From the NCBI RefSeq assembly GCF_000743355.1, contig NZ_JQEI01000008.1:124001-188000 (forward strand): a stretch of 64,000 nt of DNA, written 5' to 3'. Made by a program: the position numbers and the translations under genes. Every line of letters begins with the position of its first letter. Positions within the stretch are counted from its first letter, which is position 1. Under the pieces are notes generated by a model that had not been told where the DNA came from, did not search any database, and saw nothing but the letters and a program-made list of their open reading frames with translations. This document shows positions 34,092 through 44,410 of this stretch, piece by piece. The stretch is from Serratia sp. Ag1 (GTDB taxonomy: Bacteria; Pseudomonadota; Gammaproteobacteria; Enterobacterales; Enterobacteriaceae).

Positions 34092-36530
34092 TTATAACTT
34101 AGCGATTTCAACCAGATTGGTATGCTGCGGATTGCCCTTTGCCAGTGGGGAAGGGCGTTGATTGGTGAGGATATTCACGCTGCCGCCGCGATCGATCTTG
34201 TCGCCGAACATATCTGCCGCCAACCAGGCACCTTGGCCCATAGCCGTGACACCGGGCATAATCCGTGGGGTGACTTTGGCCTGGATATGCGTTTCACCCC
34301 GGCTGTTGAATACTTTGACGAGATCGCCATGCTTGATGCCGCGTGCTTGTGCATCCAGCGGGTTGATCCAGACCTCCTGCGGGCAGGCCTGTTGCAGCAC
34401 GTCAATATTGCCGTAGCTGGAGTGGGTTCTGGCTTTGTAATGGTAACCGAATAGCTGTAGCGGGAACTGGCTGCGGGCCGGATCTTCCCAACTTTCAAAA
34501 CCTGCGGCATAGACCGGTAAGGGGTGGATCACGTCTTCAGCCGCTAACTCCCAAGTGGCGGCAATTTCTGCCAGCCGCTCAGAGTAGATTTCAATCTTGC
34601 CCGACGGCGTTTTTAGCGGATTGGCCTGCGGATCTTCGCGGAACTCACGGAATGCCACCACATGTTCCTGCGGGCATTTACGCTTATAAATCCCCACCGT
34701 TTTCAGCTCTTCGTAACTTGGCATGCCTGGGTTGCGCTCACGGGTTTTCTCGCAGAGATACTGGATCCACTCCTGCTGGCTGCGGCCTTCGGTAAAGGTA
34801 TTTTCGGCGTCTTTGCCCAAGCGTTTGGCCACTTCCGACAGGATTTCATAAATCGGGCGGCGTTCAAATTTGCGTGAAGTGGCAGGCTGGCCGAGGATCA
34901 CATAGCCCATATTACCGGCTGATTCATGGGGGATTAGATCTTCCTGTTCGGTTGGCATCAGGTCCGGCAGCAGAATGTCACAATATTTGGCGGAAGAGGT
35001 CATAAAGTGCTCGATGCCCACGATCATTTCGCACTTGCTGTCGTCTTGCAGGATTTGATGGGTGCGGCTGATATCACCATGCTGGTTGATCAGCGTATTG
35101 CTGGCGTAGCACCAGATGAATTTGATCGGCACGTCCAGCTGGTCTTTGCCGCGAATGCCGTCGCGTTTGGCTGTCATTTGCGGGCCACGCACAATGGCAT
35201 CGGTCCAGGTGTAAACAGAAATCTTGGTTTGCACCGGGTTGGTCAGCATATCAAACCATTCCACGCCGAGATCGAACGACCCTTCGCGGCAGCCGGTATT
35301 ACCGCCGTTGATCCCGACATTGCCGGTCAGGATCGGTAACATGGCGATAGCGCGCGCGGTTTGTTCACCATTGGCATGGCGCTGTGGCCCCCAGCCCTGG
35401 CAGATATACGCCGGTTTGGTCATGCCGATTTCACGTGCCAACTGGACGATGCGAGCTGCCGGGATGCCGGTAATGCGCGCGGCCCAAGCGGGGGTTTTGG
35501 CCACGCCGTCTTCACCCTGGCCAAGAATATAGGCTTTGTAGTGGCCGTTTTTCGGCGCACTGCCGGGCAGGGTTTTCTCGTCGTAACCGATGCAGTATTT
35601 ATCGAGGAATGGCTGGTCCACCAGGTTTTCGCTGATCAACACATGGGCGATACCGGCGACTAACGCCGCATCGGTACCTGGGCGGATCGGGATCCACTCA
35701 TCCTCACGGCCTGCGGCGGTGTCGGTATAGCGCGGGTCGATCACGATCATGCGTGCATTAGAGCGTTCTCGGGCCTGTTGCAGATAGTAGGTTACGCCTG
35801 CTCCGCTCATGCGGGTTTCTGCCGGGTTATTGCCGAACAACACCACCAACTTGCTGTTAGCGATGTCATCCGGGCTGTTGCCCTCTTGCGCGCCGTACAG
35901 ATAGGGCATGGCGGCGGTGATTTGTGCGGTGCTGTAACTGCCGTAGCGGCTGAGGAAGCCGCCGCAGGAGTTCATCAGCCGGTAAGGCACGTTGGAGTTG
36001 GTGATATTGCCGCCGTCCACCCCGGTGCCGTACAGCACGTGTACCGCTTCATTGCCGTATTCATCCAGCGTGTGCTTGAGCTTGCCGCTGATGGTGTCCA
36101 GCGCTTCGTCCCAACTGATGCGGATAAATTTGCCTTCGCCGCGTTTCCCGACGCGTTTCATCGGGTACTTCAGGCGATCCGGGTGGTTCATACGGCGGCG
36201 GATCGAACGGCCACGCAGACAAGCCCGTAGCTGATGGTCGCCATATTCATCGTTACCGGTATTGTCAGTTTCTACCCAATACACCTCATCATCACGCACA
36301 TGCAGACGCAGTGCGCAGCGGCTACCACAGTTGACGGTGCAAGAACTCCAGACCACTTTGTCTGCCTGAGGGGGGCTGTTCGGTGGGCTTTCGGCGGCAA
36401 CGGTTTTGCGGAACGGTAAAACCAACCCTGATGTGGCCGCCAGCAAGCAACTGGCGGCACCGCCGGTTTTGATGAGTTGCCGTCGGCTGATGTTATTATG
36501 GAGAAGATGTTGACTCTCGATGTCGTTCAT
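34092..36530 (-). CDS. DmsA-type molybdopterin oxidoreductase, orphan catalytic subunit
   Basis: The 812-residue protein is close to E. coli DmsA/YnfE in length and sequence. A Tat signal, SRRQLIK with Arg16-Arg17, directs folded export. The first 4Fe-4S ligands CTVNCGSRC...RACLRGRS follow. Mo-bis-MGD-binding stretches VVLFGNNPAETRMSG, DEWIPIRPGTDAALV and SQGWGP-like CQGWGPQRHANGEQ are intact. It should reduce DMSO, an N-oxide or a related S/N-oxide in the periplasm. Unlike dmsABC or ynfEFGH, no iron-sulfur subunit, membrane anchor or chaperone gene is adjacent; it must borrow them or act with partners elsewhere. It diverges from the hydrogenase-2 operon. Confidence 0.85.
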   Translation of the reverse strand: MNDIESQHLLHNNISRRQLIKTGGAASCLLAATSGLVLPFRKTVAAESPPNSPPQADKVVWSSCTVNCGSRCALRLHVRDDEVYWVETDNTGNDEYGDHQLRACLRGRSIRRRMNHPDRLKYPMKRVGKRGEGKFIRISWDEALDTISGKLKHTLDEYGNEAVHVLYGTGVDGGNITNSNVPYRLMNSCGGFLSRYGSYSTAQITAAMPYLYGAQEGNSPDDIANSKLVVLFGNNPAETRMSGAGVTYYLQQARERSNARMIVIDPRYTDTAAGREDEWIPIRPGTDAALVAGIAHVLISENLVDQPFLDKYCIGYDEKTLPGSAPKNGHYKAYILGQGEDGVAKTPAWAARITGIPAARIVQLAREIGMTKPAYICQGWGPQRHANGEQTARAIAMLPILTGNVGINGGNTGCREGSFDLGVEWFDMLTNPVQTKISVYTWTDAIVRGPQMTAKRDGIRGKDQLDVPIKFIWCYASNTLINQHGDISRTHQILQDDSKCEMIVGIEHFMTSSAKYCDILLPDLMPTEQEDLIPHESAGNMGYVILGQPATSRKFERRPIYEILSEVAKRLGKDAENTFTEGRSQQEWIQYLCEKTRERNPGMPSYEELKTVGIYKRKCPQEHVVAFREFREDPQANPLKTPSGKIEIYSERLAEIAATWELAAEDVIHPLPVYAAGFESWEDPARSQFPLQLFGYHYKARTHSSYGNIDVLQQACPQEVWINPLDAQARGIKHGDLVKVFNSRGETHIQAKVTPRIMPGVTAMGQGAWLAADMFGDKIDRGGSVNILTNQRPSPLAKGNPQHTNLVEIAKL

Positions 36531-37159
36531 AAATGCTTCCCTCTTAAAGCCTGCTTTAGTCAGGCTGTTTTATTTGCCCGTAGGTGTTGGGCTCAGGGTA
36601 ATTCTGGATTTGTGTATTAATATCATTTACACAAAAAGATAAATGTTTGGCAATGGCCGGTAATTTAACAGCTTCATCAGTGGCTATTATTAATCCGGCG
36701 TCACGGTATTTTATATCAGCCAAAAAATACTATACCTTTATACCGTTGCTAATGTTTGCTTAAGGTCAATTTTCGGGCTTTTTTGACTCTCTGTGTAACT
36801 TTAAATTATTGTTTTATGGGTTTTTATCGCCGTGATTTTCTGGCTGGCCGCTTTGATAAATATTGTTATTCTATTGCGAAAGGTGATAGTTAATTTTCTG
36901 TCATTATTCCGCCCAGGCAGACGTTAAATTAATAATGAGATTTATTCTTGTTTGGTTGTGGGTTATTACTGGTAGCGATAAAGATATGCAAGCTAAATAT
37001 TTTTTGCTGAAGCGATCTGAGTCATGTTATGGAAATATTAATGCTTAAGCCATTAAAGGTTGATAAAGATCAACACCACTCACCCTATATATAACAAAAA
37101 ATTAACCGCCCGTTTATTGATTGGTACTTTTATGGCGCAAAAACAGGGGAACAATAATA
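36531..37159. other. Divergent regulatory region between the dmsA-like gene and hybO
   Basis: This 629-bp AT-rich stretch contains no gene. Besides the perfect FNR box at 37060-37073 it has an imperfect FNR-like site TTGATAAATATTGT (36853-36866) and an imperfect inverted repeat TGTGTA-N11-TACACA near 36610. The -10-like TATAAC at 37090-37095 belongs to the hybO side. Confidence 0.55.
37060..37073 (+). promoter_or_regulatory. FNR box of the hydrogenase-2 operon
   Basis: TTGATAAAGATCAA is identical to the FNR consensus TTGAT-N4-ATCAA. A TATAAC -10-like element begins 17 bp further on; if used, the box would be centred near -35, a little closer than the classic -41.5. Anaerobic activation of hyb is expected. 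The dmsA-like gene 530 bp away could also be affected. Confidence 0.7.
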
Positions 37160-38293
37160 ATGCTAAGGGAAAATCAGACATTTTTCCAAAATGGCGTTAA
37201 TCGCCGTGATTTTATGAAACTTTGTGCGGCTCTGGCCGCCACCATGGGACTTAATAGTAAAGCCGCTGCCGAAATAGCCCAGTCGGTAGCGGCACCACAG
37301 CGTCCTCCAGTGATCTGGATTGGCGCCCAGGAGTGCACCGGTTGTACGGAATCATTACTGCGTGCAACCCACCCAACCATCGAAAATCTGCTGCTCAGCG
37401 TGATCTCCATGGAATATCACGAAGTGCTCTCCGCCGCTTTTGGTGAACAGGCGGAAGAGAACAAAAACCGCGCCATCGAGCAGTACCAAGGCCAATATGT
37501 GCTGGTGGTCGATGGTTCGATCCCGATGAAAGATGGCGGTATCTACTGCATGGTTGCGGGCCAACCGATCGTCGAGCACATCCGCAAAGCGGCAGAACAC
37601 GCGGCGGCGGTGATCGCCATTGGTTCCTGTGCGGCCTGGGGCGGCGTTGCTGCCAGCGGTGCTAACCCGACCGGCGCGGTCAGCCTACAGGACGTCCTGC
37701 CAGGTAAAACCGTGATCAATATTCCCGGTTGTCCACCGAATCCACATAACTTTCTGGCCACGGTGGCGCACATCATTACCTACCAACGGCCACCGAAACT
37801 GGACGCCAAAAACCGCCCCGAATTTGCCTATGGCCGCCTAATTCACGAGAACTGTGAACGCCGACCACATTTTGACGCCGGGCGTTTTGCCAAAGAGTTC
37901 GGTGACGATGGGCATCGTCAAGGATGGTGTCTTTACCACCTTGGCTGTAAAGGGCCAGAAACCTACGGCAACTGTTCGACGCTGGAATTCTGCGACGTCG
38001 GTGGCGGCATCTGGCCGGTAGGCATCGGTCACCCCTGTTACGGCTGTAATGAGCAAGGTATCGGCTTTACCAAAGGCATTGCCCAACTGGCAAACGTTGA
38101 AAATCCCACCCCGCGTTATGCTAAACCGGCGGTACAGAATGCTGAAGGCGGCCACGTCAGCGCCTCTGCGGTTGGCTTGCTGGGGGGCGTGGTCGGGTTA
38201 GTGGCTGGCGTGAGTCTGATGACGGTGCGGGAACTGGGGCGGCAGCAAAAGCAGCAGCGTAAAGACGATGAACAACCGCCGCGCAAGGAGTGA
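37160..38293 (+). CDS. hybO: Hydrogenase-2 small subunit HybO
   Basis: The 377-residue precursor of the iron-sulfur subunit of periplasmic hydrogen-uptake hydrogenase 2. The Tat motif NRRDFMK has Arg15-Arg16. The proximal-cluster motif is GAQECTGCTES; further cluster ligands are in INIPGCPPNP, CLYHLGCKGPETYGNC and GHPCYGCNE. A C-terminal helix (SAVGLLGGVVGLVAGVSLM) anchors it in the membrane. I use ATG 37160; an upstream TTG extension has no support. First gene of the operon. Confidence 0.95.
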   Translation: MLRENQTFFQNGVNRRDFMKLCAALAATMGLNSKAAAEIAQSVAAPQRPPVIWIGAQECTGCTESLLRATHPTIENLLLSVISMEYHEVLSAAFGEQAEENKNRAIEQYQGQYVLVVDGSIPMKDGGIYCMVAGQPIVEHIRKAAEHAAAVIAIGSCAAWGGVAASGANPTGAVSLQDVLPGKTVINIPGCPPNPHNFLATVAHIITYQRPPKLDAKNRPEFAYGRLIHENCERRPHFDAGRFAKEFGDDGHRQGWCLYHLGCKGPETYGNCSTLEFCDVGGGIWPVGIGHPCYGCNEQGIGFTKGIAQLANVENPTPRYAKPAVQNAEGGHVSASAVGLLGGVVGLVAGVSLMTVRELGRQQKQQRKDDEQPPRKE

Positions 38294-38296
38294 GCC

Positions 38297-39310
38297 GTGA
38301 ACCGACGTAATTTTCTAAAACTGGCCTCCTGCAGCGCGCTACTGGCAGGGGGCGCACCTCCGGCGCTGGCCGCCGCTGAGAATAAACCGCCGATTCCAGG
38401 CGCATTGGGCATGTTGTACGACTCAACCCTGTGCGTCGGTTGCCAAGCCTGCGTCAGCAAATGCCAACAGATCAACCACAGCGATAATCAGGCCCATGGC
38501 GAAACCTATGCCTACGCGGGCAATGAGGCCACTTGGTCGAACAACGACAAACTCAGCCCCTATACCAACAACATCATTCAGGTATGGAGCAGCGGCAGCG
38601 GCCAGCATAAAGATCGGCTGGAAGATGGCTATGCCTATATCAAAAAGCAGTGCATGCACTGTGTTGATCCCAACTGCGTTTCGGTTTGCCCGGTACAGGC
38701 GCTGACCAAACACCCGCAAACCGGCATTGTGCATTACAACCCGGATGTCTGTACCGGTTGCCGTTACTGCATGGTCGGTTGCCCGTTCAACGTGCCGAAA
38801 TACGACTACGACAACCCGTTCGGCCAAATTCACAAGTGCGAATTGTGTAACCAGAAAGGCATTGAACGCCTGGATCAGGGCGGGTTGCCCGGTTGCGTGG
38901 AAGTCTGCCCGACCGGCGCGGTGATCTTTGGCACCCGTGAACAGCTATTGGCCGAGGCGCAGCAGCGCCTGGCAAGTAAACCCGGTACCAGCTACCGCTT
39001 TCCCCGGCAGACCGTGCAGGCGGATGACCACTATGAGCACGCGATCCCACACTATCAGCCGCATCTGTATGGCGAAGCCGAGGGGGGAGGGACGCAGGTA
39101 CTGGTGCTGACCGGGGTGCCGTTTGAAAAGCTGGGTCTGCCGCCGTTGGAGCCACTTTCGACCGGCGCGCGTTCCGAGCATGTGCAGCACTCGCTGTACA
39201 GCGGCATGGTGCTGCCACTGGTGGCTCTGACGGGCATTACTTTTCTAGCGCATCGCAACACGCGGCAAGAGCGTCAGGATGAGAAGGAAGACCGACATGA
39301 CGATGCATAA
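38297..39310 (+). CDS. hybA: Hydrogenase-2 ferredoxin-like subunit HybA
   Basis: The 337-residue protein starts at GTG 38297 with AAGGAG 6 nt before. A Tat signal ([12 protein letters not shown]) leads to four 4Fe-4S motif sets: [37 protein letters not shown] and CELCNQKG...CVEVCP. It carries electrons from HybOC to the quinone-reactive HybB. A C-terminal hydrophobic segment ([15 protein letters not shown]) fits membrane attachment. It overlaps hybB by 14 bp. Confidence 0.94.
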   Translation: MNRRNFLKLASCSALLAGGAPPALAAAENKPPIPGALGMLYDSTLCVGCQACVSKCQQINHSDNQAHGETYAYAGNEATWSNNDKLSPYTNNIIQVWSSGSGQHKDRLEDGYAYIKKQCMHCVDPNCVSVCPVQALTKHPQTGIVHYNPDVCTGCRYCMVGCPFNVPKYDYDNPFGQIHKCELCNQKGIERLDQGGLPGCVEVCPTGAVIFGTREQLLAEAQQRLASKPGTSYRFPRQTVQADDHYEHAIPHYQPHLYGEAEGGGTQVLVLTGVPFEKLGLPPLEPLSTGARSEHVQHSLYSGMVLPLVALTGITFLAHRNTRQERQDEKEDRHDDA

Positions 39311-40496
39311 AACGCAGCCCCTTGGCGGGCGGTTGGTGAGTTGGCCTGTGATGCTGCTGGCCCCGTTTGTGGTGCTCTGTGCCTTGCTGATCCTGAAACG
39401 CTTGGTGCTGGGGCTTGGGTCGGTAACCGACCTGAACGGTGGCTATCCGTGGGGGATCTGGATTGCCTTCGATCTGCTGGTGGGCACCGGGCTGGCCTGC
39501 GGCGGTTGGGCATTGGCCTGGGCGGTATATGTGTTTAACCGTGGCGAATACCATCCGCTGGTGCGCCCCGCGCTGTTGGCCAGCCTGTTCGGTTACACGC
39601 TGGGTGGGTTGTCGATCACCATCGACGTGGGCCGCTACTGGAATCTGCCTTACTTTTACATTCCCGGCCATTTCAACACCTCCTCGGTGCTGTTTGAAAC
39701 CGCAGTCTGTATGACGATCTACATCGGCGTAGTGGCATTGGAATTTGCCCCGGCGCTGTTCGAACGTTTGGGCTGGAAAGTGTCGCTCAAATGGTTGAAT
39801 AAGGCGATGTTCCTGATTATTGCGCTGGGGGCGTTGCTGCCCGCGATGCACCAGTCATCGATGGGCTCGCTGATGATCGCCGCAGGTATCAAGGTGCATC
39901 CGCTGTGGCAAAGCTATGAAATGTTGCCGCTGTTCTCGTTGCTGACCGCAGGCATCCTTGGGTTCTCGATTGTCATCTTTGAAGGATCGCTGGTGCAGGC
40001 GGGTCTGTTGGGCAAAGGGGCCCGCGAGACGCCGCTGTTTACCCGCATGAGTTACATCATTGATGTCATTTTGCTGCTGTTTATCGTGCTGCGCTTTGGC
40101 GAACTGATTGTCCGCCACAAAACCGATTACCTGTGGCAGTTCGATCGTTTCGCCCTGTTGTTCTGGCTGGAAATCGCTCTGATGCTGTTGCCGTTGCTGC
40201 TGTTCCGCTGGCAACGCAATCGCAGAGATTCACGCCTGTTGTTTATCGGTGCGCTGAGCATGATCTGTGGGGCGGCTCTGTGGCGGCTCAACTACTCACT
40301 GTTGGCCTACGATCCCGGCAACGGTTACGGCTATTTCCCCACCGCCAGCGAACTGCTGATCTCCATCGGTTTTGTGGCGATAGAAGTGTGTGCGTACATC
40401 CTGTTGATCAGGTTGTTACCGGTGCTGCCCGCGCAGCAACACAAGCATGAAAACAACCAGATAGAGGTAGAGCATGAGCCAACGCATCACCATTGA
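39297..40496 (+). CDS. hybB: Hydrogenase-2 integral membrane subunit HybB
   Basis: A 399-residue NrfD-type membrane protein with about ten helices, close to E. coli Hyb[38 protein letters not shown] and [15 protein letters not shown] are strongly conserved. It exchanges electrons with menaquinone. ATG 39297 (AAGGA 8 nt upstream, [11 protein letters not shown]) fits the family start better than one 18 bp earlier. The C-terminus is histidine-rich ([14 protein letters not shown]) and overlaps hybC by 23 bp. Confidence 0.94.
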   Translation: MTMHKTQPLGGRLVSWPVMLLAPFVVLCALLILKRLVLGLGSVTDLNGGYPWGIWIAFDLLVGTGLACGGWALAWAVYVFNRGEYHPLVRPALLASLFGYTLGGLSITIDVGRYWNLPYFYIPGHFNTSSVLFETAVCMTIYIGVVALEFAPALFERLGWKVSLKWLNKAMFLIIALGALLPAMHQSSMGSLMIAAGIKVHPLWQSYEMLPLFSLLTAGILGFSIVIFEGSLVQAGLLGKGARETPLFTRMSYIIDVILLLFIVLRFGELIVRHKTDYLWQFDRFALLFWLEIALMLLPLLLFRWQRNRRDSRLLFIGALSMICGAALWRLNYSLLAYDPGNGYGYFPTASELLISIGFVAIEVCAYILLIRLLPVLPAQQHKHENNQIEVEHEPTHHH

Positions 40497-42168
40497 TCCC
40501 GTCACCCGCATTGAAGGGCATTTACGGATTGACTGTGAAATCGAAGACGGCAAGGTGGTCAAAGCCTGGTCTTCTGGCACCATGTGGCGCGGCATGGAAG
40601 AGATTGTGCAAGGTAACGATCCGCGCGATGCCTGGATGATCGTCCAACGCATCTGTGGTGTTTGCACTACCACCCATGCTTTAGCCTCAGTGCGGGCGGT
40701 GGAAAATGCCCTGGGGATGGAAGTACCGGTCAATGCGCAGTATATCCGCAACATCATTCTGGCGGCCCACAGTATTCACGATCATATCGTGCATTTTTAT
40801 CAGCTTTCGGCACTGGATTGGGTGGATATTACGTCGGCCTTGCAGGCCGATCCGCAAAAGGCCGCCGATCTGCTGAGTGGCTTGTCGAACTGGTCGCTCA
40901 ACAGTGCCGCCGAGTTTGGCCGTGTACAGCAGAAGATTAAAGATCTGGTGGCCAGCGGTCAGCTCGGCATTTTTGCCAACGGTTACTGGGGGCATTCGGC
41001 GATGGCGCTGCCGCCGGAGGTCAATCTGATCGCCGTTGCGCACTACCTGCAAGCGCTGGAATGCCAGCGCGATGCCAACCGGGTGGTGGCCATTCTGGGG
41101 GGCAAAACGCCGCATATCCAAAACCTGGCGGTGGGTGGGGTAGCCAATCCGATCAATCTGGATGCGCCTAGCGTGCTCAACCTTGAACGCCTGATGTACC
41201 TGAAAACCTTTATCGATCGCCTTGGCGACTTTATCGAACAGGTGTACCTGGTGGATAGCGCGGTGATCGCCGCACATTATCCGGGCTGGTTGGCGCTGGG
41301 GAAGGGGGCGGACTGCTATCTGTGCCTGCCGGAGTTGCCGACCGACCGCAAAGGCGAAACCTTCCTGTTGCCGGGTGGCTTTTTGGAGAACGGCCAGTTC
41401 CGCCCGATCGTCAACCAGCGCGATACCTATCTGGTGAACGGCATTCAGGAAAGTGGCAAACACGCCTGGTATCAGGACGATCAACCGCTGGCACCTTGGG
41501 AAGGGCTGACGCGGCCTAATTACACCGGCTGGCAGGAAGACGGCAAATACTCCTGGGTGAAATCGCCGACCTTCTACGGTAAAGCGGTGGAGATGGGGCC
41601 GCTGGCCTGGCTGATGTGCAGCCTGCATGCCGAACATCAGCCTACGCAGCACTACTTCGGGCGTATTAACAGCGCCTATCAAACCCTGACCGGGCAGGCG
41701 TTAAGCGCCGAACAACTGCCATCCACCCTAGGGCGGATCGTCGGGCGCACGGTGCATGCCTGCGTGCTGCATCAAACCCTGGGGCAGCAATGGCAGGCAC
41801 TGGTGGAAAACATCGGCAAAGGCGACCACGAAACCTTTATCCGGCCCGATATTCCGTTAACCGGCGAAATTCGCGGCGTTGGGTTTATCGAAGCACCGCG
41901 CGGTTCGCTGTCCCATTGGGTGGTGATCAAAGACGGCAAGATCGCCAATTATCAGGCAGTGGTGCCTTCCACCTGGAACGCCGGGCCACGCAACTATAAC
42001 GATGAACCCGGCCCTTATGAGCGCGCGCTGGTCGGCACGCCAGTGGCCGATCCGGCCAAGCCGCTGGAGGTGGTGAGAACCATTCACTCCTTCGATCCCT
42101 GCATGTCCTGTGCCGTGCATATTGTGGACACCACCGGCAACGAAGTTACCCGGGTCAAGGTGCTGTGA
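40474..42168 (+). CDS. hybC: Hydrogenase-2 large subunit HybC (NiFe catalytic)
   Basis: The 564-residue catalytic subunit holds the NiFe(CN)2CO centre. The four nickel/iron cysteines are in RICGVC (Cys61, Cys64) and DPCMSC (Cys543, Cys546). The C-terminus after His549 is a 15-residue tail, IVDTTGNEVTRVKVL, which HybD should cut off after nickel insertion. It has no signal and is exported with HybO. The stop overlaps hybD by one base. Confidence 0.95.
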   Translation: MSQRITIDPVTRIEGHLRIDCEIEDGKVVKAWSSGTMWRGMEEIVQGNDPRDAWMIVQRICGVCTTTHALASVRAVENALGMEVPVNAQYIRNIILAAHSIHDHIVHFYQLSALDWVDITSALQADPQKAADLLSGLSNWSLNSAAEFGRVQQKIKDLVASGQLGIFANGYWGHSAMALPPEVNLIAVAHYLQALECQRDANRVVAILGGKTPHIQNLAVGGVANPINLDAPSVLNLERLMYLKTFIDRLGDFIEQVYLVDSAVIAAHYPGWLALGKGADCYLCLPELPTDRKGETFLLPGGFLENGQFRPIVNQRDTYLVNGIQESGKHAWYQDDQPLAPWEGLTRPNYTGWQEDGKYSWVKSPTFYGKAVEMGPLAWLMCSLHAEHQPTQHYFGRINSAYQTLTGQALSAEQLPSTLGRIVGRTVHACVLHQTLGQQWQALVENIGKGDHETFIRPDIPLTGEIRGVGFIEAPRGSLSHWVVIKDGKIANYQAVVPSTWNAGPRNYNDEPGPYERALVGTPVADPAKPLEVVRTIHSFDPCMSCAVHIVDTTGNEVTRVKVL

Positions 42169-42668
42169 TGCGTATTCTGGTGCTAGGCATCGGCAACCTG
42201 TTGTTGAGCGATGAAGCGGTTGGTGTGCGTATCGTCGAGGCGCTGGAACAGCGTTTTGCGTTACCGGCCCATGTTGAAGTGCTGGATGGCGGCACCTCCG
42301 GCATGGAACTGATGGAAGCGATGGCCGATCGTGACCATCTGATCGTGGCCGATGCGGTGCTGACCGGCGATGCACCGGGCAGCGTGGTGGTGTTGCATGA
42401 TGAACAGATCCCCACGCTGTTTACCCGCAAGGTTTCCCCGCATCAGTTGGGGCTGTCGGACGTGCTGATGGCGCTGCGGCTGACGGGGGAATTCCCACGA
42501 CGCTTAACGCTGGTCGGCGTGGTGCCGGAATCGCTGACACCGGGCATCGGCCTTAGCCCATTGGTGACTCAGGCGATCGAACCGGCTTTGGCGCAGGTGC
42601 TGGTGGCGCTGCAATACAGCGGTGTGCCGATCGCGCTCAAGGAGGCCGCCGATGCTCGATGCTGTTAG
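42168..42668 (+). CDS. hybD: Hydrogenase-2 maturation protease HybD
   Basis: This 166-residue endopeptidase of the HyaD/HybD/HycI family removes the C-terminal tail of HybC. MRILVLGIGNLLLSDEAVGV contains the conserved Glu16, and DGGTSGMELM and SPHQLGLSDVL contain Asp and His ligands for nickel recognition. The ATG at 42168 overlaps the hybC TGA; the GTG at 42165 is ignored. Confidence 0.93.
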   Translation: MRILVLGIGNLLLSDEAVGVRIVEALEQRFALPAHVEVLDGGTSGMELMEAMADRDHLIVADAVLTGDAPGSVVVLHDEQIPTLFTRKVSPHQLGLSDVLMALRLTGEFPRRLTLVGVVPESLTPGIGLSPLVTQAIEPALAQVLVALQYSGVPIALKEAADARCC

Positions 42669-43134
42669 CGGTTTTCCAACCAGCCCCGCACCGCAACTGG
42701 AAGCGGCGTTTCAGGCTGTCGCGACTGGCGGTATGCGCGATCTGCCCTTTTTCCATTCACAGATCCCGATTCGAGCCTGTGGGTTTCAACTGTTCGAACA
42801 GCAGTGGATCGGTTGCATGCTGACGCCTTGGATGCTCAGTCTGTTGGTGCTCCCTGGCCCGCAGCAACGCTGGGAACCGCGCCCGATCGGCGAAAAACTG
42901 GCGCTGGAACTGCCCTGTGGCAACGTCGGCTTTACGGTGGGTTACCTCGCAAGCTGTGGGCAATATCTGGCCTGTTCACTGATGTCGCCGCTGGAAAGCT
43001 CACTGGGGGCAGAACAGGCGTTGGCATTAGCCGAAAGCAGCGCGCGTATGGCGTTGTCGTTGCCGGTGGTAGACCGCAGCATCCCGAGCAACCTGGGGCG
43101 GCGTGCGCTGTTCCGCTTGCCGCAAGGGGGCTGA
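42652..43134 (+). CDS. hybE: Hydrogenase-2 assembly chaperone HybE
   Basis: The 160-residue HybE/HupJ-type protein binds the small-subunit Tat precursor HybO until the complex is ready for export. LPFFHSQIPIRACGFQLFE and GCMLTPWMLSLLVLPGP are typical. Start ATG 42652, with AAGGAGG 6 nt upstream and a 17-bp overlap with hybD; earlier in-frame codons are unlikely. Confidence 0.9.
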   Translation: MLDAVSGFPTSPAPQLEAAFQAVATGGMRDLPFFHSQIPIRACGFQLFEQQWIGCMLTPWMLSLLVLPGPQQRWEPRPIGEKLALELPCGNVGFTVGYLASCGQYLACSLMSPLESSLGAEQALALAESSARMALSLPVVDRSIPSNLGRRALFRLPQGG

Positions 43135-43137
43135 TAG

Positions 43138-43479
43138 ATGCATGAAATCAGCCTGTGTCTGAGCACCATGGAACTGATTGAGCAGCAGGCTCGGCAGCAC
43201 GGAGCCCGGCGGGTGACGGCGGTGTGGCTGGAGATTGGTGCGTTGTCCTGTATTGAAGAACATGCCTTGCGCTTCAGCTTCGCCAGCGCTAGCCGCCAGA
43301 CGCTGGCAGAAGGCTGCCAGTTGCATCTGAGTTATCAACCGGCTCACGCCTGGTGCTGGGATTGCAGCACCCGCGTAGCGGTTGAACGGCATGACGCGGG
43401 TTGCCCACACTGTGGTGGCCACGCTTTGCGCATTGAGAACGGCGAAAGCCTGCGATTAAAACAATTAGAAGTGGAATAA
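43138..43479 (+). CDS. hybF: Nickel metallochaperone HybF (HypA family)
   Basis: A 113-residue zinc/nickel protein. The N-terminal MHEISL supplies the nickel-binding His2. The zinc site is made by CWDC and CPHC. With HypB it delivers nickel to HybC. The sequence is closer to HybF than to HypA of E. coli as I recall them ([19 protein letters not shown]). Confidence 0.92.
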   Translation: MHEISLCLSTMELIEQQARQHGARRVTAVWLEIGALSCIEEHALRFSFASASRQTLAEGCQLHLSYQPAHAWCWDCSTRVAVERHDAGCPHCGGHALRIENGESLRLKQLEVE

Positions 43480-43498
43480 ATTTGAGGGGGTAAATTTT

Positions 43499-44410
43499 AT
43501 GTGTACGACGTGCGGTTGCGACCACGGAGAAAGATCCATCGAAGGGGATGAACATCATCACCATCATGATGATGAACACCACCATCACGGACCTGACCAT
43601 CAGGCGGTCACGATCCATCACCACCATCATTATCACCATCAGGGTGATGTGCATCATCATTATGCCAGCGCTGAAGCGCAGCCGTTGGTGCCTGAGGTTC
43701 AGCCACATTCGCAAGATCTGCATTATGGTCATGGCGAGGCCGGGAGCCATGCCCCTGGTATCGGCCAGCGGCGGTTATTACAAATCGAGCAGGACGTGCT
43801 GAGTAAAAATAACCATCTGGCGGCACATAACCGCGAACATTTTGCTGAGCAGAATATTTTGGTGCTGAATCTGGTTTCCAGCCCCGGCTCCGGCAAAACC
43901 TCTTTGTTGACAGCCACTCTGCAAGCGCTGGCGCACCGCGTCCCCTGTGCGGTGATCGAAGGCGATCAGCAGACCAGCAATGATGCAGAACGCATTCGCG
44001 CCACGGGCGTACCGGCGATTCAGGTGAACACCGGTAAGGGCTGCCATCTGAATGCACAGATGGTGCACGACGCAGCCCACCGCCTGCTGTTGCAGGATCA
44101 CAGCCTGCTGTTTATCGAAAACGTCGGTAACCTGGTATGCCCGGCCAGTTTTGATCTCGGGGAACGCTATAAAGTGGCAGTGCTGTCGGTCACTGAAGGC
44201 GAGGACAAACCGCTCAAATATCCGCATATGTTCGCCGCTGCCACGCTGATGGTGATCAACAAGATCGATTTGCTGCCCTACGTTAATTTCTCGGTTGAAC
44301 AGTGCATTGCCTATGCCCGCCAGGTTAATCCAACCATTCAGGTGATTGCGCTGTCGGCCACCAGCGGTGAGGGGATGGATCTCTGGCTCAGTTGGCTGGA
44401 GGCGCAATAA
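43499..44410 (+). CDS. hypB: Hydrogenase nickel incorporation GTPase HypB with histidine-rich domain
   Basis: The 303-residue GTPase opens with MCTTCGCD (high-affinity Ni site) and then has a long histidine-rich region (residues 18-55, including HHHHH and HHHH runs), more than in E. coli HypB, suggesting nickel storage. The G domain has [30 protein letters not shown] and NKIDLLPY. It donates nickel with HybF. In E. coli hypB belongs to the hyp operon; here it sits within the hyb series. Confidence 0.93.
   Translation: MCTTCGCDHGERSIEGDEHHHHHDDEHHHHGPDHQAVTIHHHHHYHHQGDVHHHYASAEAQPLVPEVQPHSQDLHYGHGEAGSHAPGIGQRRLLQIEQDVLSKNNHLAAHNREHFAEQNILVLNLVSSPGSGKTSLLTATLQALAHRVPCAVIEGDQQTSNDAERIRATGVPAIQVNTGKGCHLNAQMVHDAAHRLLLQDHSLLFIENVGNLVCPASFDLGERYKVAVLSVTEGEDKPLKYPHMFAAATLMVINKIDLLPYVNFSVEQCIAYARQVNPTIQVIALSATSGEGMDLWLSWLEAQ

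Noticed and set aside
36853-36866. Second FNR box TTGATAAATATTGT
   Set aside because: The right half agrees at only three of five positions and lies more than 300 bp from the dmsA-like start.
43545-43680. CAT/CAC-rich tandem-like repeat
   Set aside because: It is the coding sequence of the histidine-rich region of HypB, not a separate DNA repeat or CRISPR.
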